A stretch of DNA of 63,832 nt, taken from the NCBI GenBank assembly GCA_018268515.1, contig JAFDWK010000066.1:1-63832 (forward strand), in the 5' to 3' direction. This document shows, piece by piece, positions 62,250 to 63,832 of the stretch. The notes under the pieces are model-generated. The model saw only the letters and a program-made list of their open reading frames with translations. It made no database searches and was not told the DNA's origin. The stretch's first letter is position 1, and every line of letters begins with the position of its first letter. The DNA is from Actinomycetota bacterium. GTDB lineage: Bacteria; Actinomycetota; Actinomycetes; Actinomycetales; Microbacteriaceae. Made by a program: the position numbers and the translations under genes.

Positions 62250-63790
62250 TCCGCCTGCTCCGGGGTCTCCTTCTGAGCCGCGGACTCCTGCTCCGGGATC
62301 GCGGACTCGGTGCTGTGCGGTTCGCCCGTCTCCGGGTCCGCGTCCTCGGTCTCATCGGGGAGATCCTCGTAAGCGTCCTCGACGATCAGCTCATCGTCGT
62401 CGCCATGCCCCAGCGCCGCAGACGCCACGTCCGCCCGCTCCTGCCAGAACGCGGCCTCGTCGGCACGGCCGAGATCCTCCAGCACTGCGGCGCGCGCCGC
62501 GAACAGCGCCGGGCTCCACTCGAAGGCCAGGTCGGGGTTGAGCTCCGGAATCTCGAGCTCGCCGAGTGCCAGCTCGGTCTCGCCGCGGTCCAGACGGGCG
62601 CCCGACATCGCGATCGCGAGCGCGACACGCGTCGCCGTGGGCAGAGCGGCGCGGTCGACAGCGCGCGCCTCCTCCAGCGCGCGATCAGGACGCCCCATGC
62701 CGCGTTCGCTGTCGACGATCAGCGCGATCTGGTCATCCCGCCCGGAGATCCGGCGATAGGTGCGCAGCTCCCGCAGGGCGAGTGCGAAATCGCCCATCGC
62801 ATAGGCGGTGATGGCCACCGACTCACGCACCACGGCCACGCGACCCGCGCGCCGCGAAGCTGCCAAGGCGTGCTGGTGAGCCCGCTCCGGATCCTCGTCG
62901 ATCAGCTGGGCAGCCATGGCGAGATGCCGTGCCACCTGCTCCGCGTTCTCCTTGCTGAGGGTCTTCAGCTCGTTGCGCGCAGAGGGATGCAGATCCCTCG
63001 CCGTGATGTTCTCGGGCAGCTCCGGATCGCGCGGACGATCGCTCGCACGCATGTCGCGTCGGGGCCGATCGTCGTCCCGGCGCGGGCGGTCGGTACGCTC
63101 GGACGAACCGCGGTAAGGGCGATCCCCGTCCCGGCGCGGACGGTCGGTGCGATCGGAAGAGCCCCGGTACGGGCGGTCCCCGTCGCGGCGCGGTCGGTCG
63201 TCGCCACCACGGTAGGGGCGGTCCCCGTCCCGGCGCGGGCGGTCGGTACGCTCCGACGAACCCCGGTACGGGCGGTCACCATCGCGGCGCGGACGGTCGT
63301 CGCCACCACGGTAGGGGCGGTCCCCGTCGCGGCGCGGGCGGTCGGTACGCTCCGACGAACCCCGATACGGGCGATCGCCTTCGCGGCGCGGACGGTCATC
63401 CCCGCCACGGAACGGACGCTCGCCATCGCGACGCGGACGATCGGTGCGTTCCGACGAACCCCGATACGGGCGATCGCCTTCGCGGCGCGGACGGTCGTCG
63501 CCGGCGCGATGCGGACGGTCTCCGTCCCGGCGCGGACGGTCGGTCCGGTCGGAAGATCCGCGGTAAGGGCGATCGCCCTCCCGACGCGGGCGGTCCGAGC
63601 GATCGGCATTGCCGGGGAACGAGCGGTCGCCTGCAGAACGTGGCCGATCGCCGTCGTTGTGCCTCGGGCGGTCACCGCGCGCAGGGGCGCTGCGGAAGGA
63701 ACGCGCAGAACGGTCGCCGTCGACATAGCGACGAGGCCGCCCCGCGCCGTCATCCTTGCGGTCGCGCGCGGGCTTGCCTTCTTCGGCCAT
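62246..63790 (-). CDS. TPR-like protein with long Arg/Asp/Gly repeat region (Rv1691-like)
   Basis: 514 aa. Residues about 20-255 are a disordered, highly charged repeat of GSS(E/D)RTDRPRR, DGDRPYR and GGDDRPRR units; GSS units occur six times and GGDD-type units four times. The C-terminal part (about 265-470) is helical with TPR-like ARNELKTLSKENAEQVARHLAMAAQLIDEDPERAHQHALAAS in pieces, as in Rv1691. An acidic tail ends the protein. The ATG at 63790 has GAAGGAG 8 nt upstream. RNA binding through the RG-rich part is plausible. It heads the 16-gene operon. Confidence 0.85.
   Translation of the reverse strand: MAEEGKPARDRKDDGAGRPRRYVDGDRSARSFRSAPARGDRPRHNDGDRPRSAGDRSFPGNADRSDRPRREGDRPYRGSSDRTDRPRRDGDRPHRAGDDRPRREGDRPYRGSSERTDRPRRDGERPFRGGDDRPRREGDRPYRGSSERTDRPRRDGDRPYRGGDDRPRRDGDRPYRGSSERTDRPRRDGDRPYRGGDDRPRRDGDRPYRGSSDRTDRPRRDGDRPYRGSSERTDRPRRDDDRPRRDMRASDRPRDPELPENITARDLHPSARNELKTLSKENAEQVARHLAMAAQLIDEDPERAHQHALAASRRAGRVAVVRESVAITAYAMGDFALALRELRTYRRISGRDDQIALIVDSERGMGRPDRALEEARAVDRAALPTATRVALAIAMSGARLDRGETELALGELEIPELNPDLAFEWSPALFAARAAVLEDLGRADEAAFWQERADVASAALGHGDDDELIVEDAYEDLPDETEDADPETGEPHSTESAIPEQESAAQKETPEQAE
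63043..63585 (-). repeat. Tandem 99-bp superrepeat in the TPR gene
   Basis: About 540 bp of degenerate tandem repeats; the clearest register is 99 bp (for example the CGGTACGCTCCGACGAAC blocks at 63250 and 63349). Units are multiples of three and keep the reading frame. Confidence 0.85.
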
Positions 63791-63812
63791 GTCGGGACTC
63801 CTTCCGTTGAGC

Positions 63813-63818
63813 ATGTTA
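63813..63818 (-). promoter_or_regulatory. Possible -10 of the long operon
   Basis: Minus-strand TAACAT about 22 bp before the ATG at 63790. The -35 region would lie at or beyond the window end, so this is tentative. Confidence 0.35.
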
Positions 63819-63832
63819 ACGCAGAAAGGCCA

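Noticed and set aside
63043-63585. Possible CRISPR array
   Set aside because: Repeats encode an in-frame charged peptide repeat and have no unique spacers.
62965-63753. 262-codon second minus-strand frame in the repeat region
   Set aside because: Alternate frame of the TPR gene's DNA repeat; repeats in any frame give long open frames.

Overview
The window is high-GC DNA from an actinobacterium, most likely a Microbacterium or close Microbacteriaceae relative. This is an inference from protein style and gene order; the window has no rRNA to confirm it. Coding density is very high and no gene-free stretch exceeds about 190 bases. Three blocks follow gene orders known from mycobacteria and other actinobacteria: a polyprenyl synthase/Rv2175c-like/PknL-like/AroG/PlsC/FadD block at the left end, a GarA-FtsR-MerR block in the middle, and an Rv1691-to-Rv1713-like operon at the right end.

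Layout. 1-9 kb: isoprenoid synthase, Rv2175c-like DNA-binding protein, secreted LysM protein, PASTA Ser/Thr kinase, class II DAHP synthase, lysophosphatidate acyltransferase and long-chain acyl-CoA synthetase. 9-16 kb: peptide deformylase coupled to a MinD-like ATPase with a huge acidic tail, pyruvate carboxylase, and a ParA-type ATPase. 16-20 kb: two MerR regulators and a GarA/OdhI FHA protein, divergent from dihydrolipoyl dehydrogenase. 19.7-22.7 kb: a compact type III polyketide operon (synthase, methyltransferase, FAD hydroxylase). 22.8-24.2 kb: CYTH protein, a small conserved protein and a prepilin peptidase. 24.3-30.3 kb: the damage-inducible imuA'-imuB-dnaE2 mutasome behind a LexA box. 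30-47.6 kb: an accessory stretch of single genes and small operons: flavin reductase, GyrI-like protein, thioesterase, PrsW protease, AhpD-like protein, UBP zinc finger, MsrA, MFS pump, lipoprotein hydrolase, a TetR/quinone oxidoreductase switch, an iron-box DoxX gene, tRNA-Pro(GGG), GNATs, a YhhN protein, an S4 protein, a DUF222-HNH protein and a Nudix-NYN fusion. 47.6-63.8 kb: one long leftward run of 16 genes from a repeat-rich TPR protein to der, mostly with overlapping start and stop codons. It covers rRNA methylation, NAD kinase, recN, pyrG, xerD, parA-scpA-scpB, rluB, tyrA, cmk and der.

Regulation visible in the DNA. At least twelve genes start exactly 6 nt after a TAnnnT hexamer with no Shine-Dalgarno sequence, which suggests leaderless mRNAs are common here. 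Clear sites include a LexA box inside the imu promoter, a DtxR/IdeR iron box upstream of a DoxX gene, paired TetR operators between a repressor and its divergent oxidoreductase, and several perfect hairpin terminators between convergent genes.

Repeats. There are two families of small dispersed elements: long intergenic inverted repeats, and a short CCTGAGCC-type element that sits inside coding linkers of der, rluB and scpA. In-frame or intergenic tandem repeats also occur in the MinD-like gene, scpB, the TPR gene and downstream of the HNH gene. No single clearly new defence or mobile system was found. The best leads are the type III PKS operon, the iron-box DoxX gene, the Nudix-NYN fusion, the acidic-tailed MinD-like ATPase and the coding-region repeat elements.
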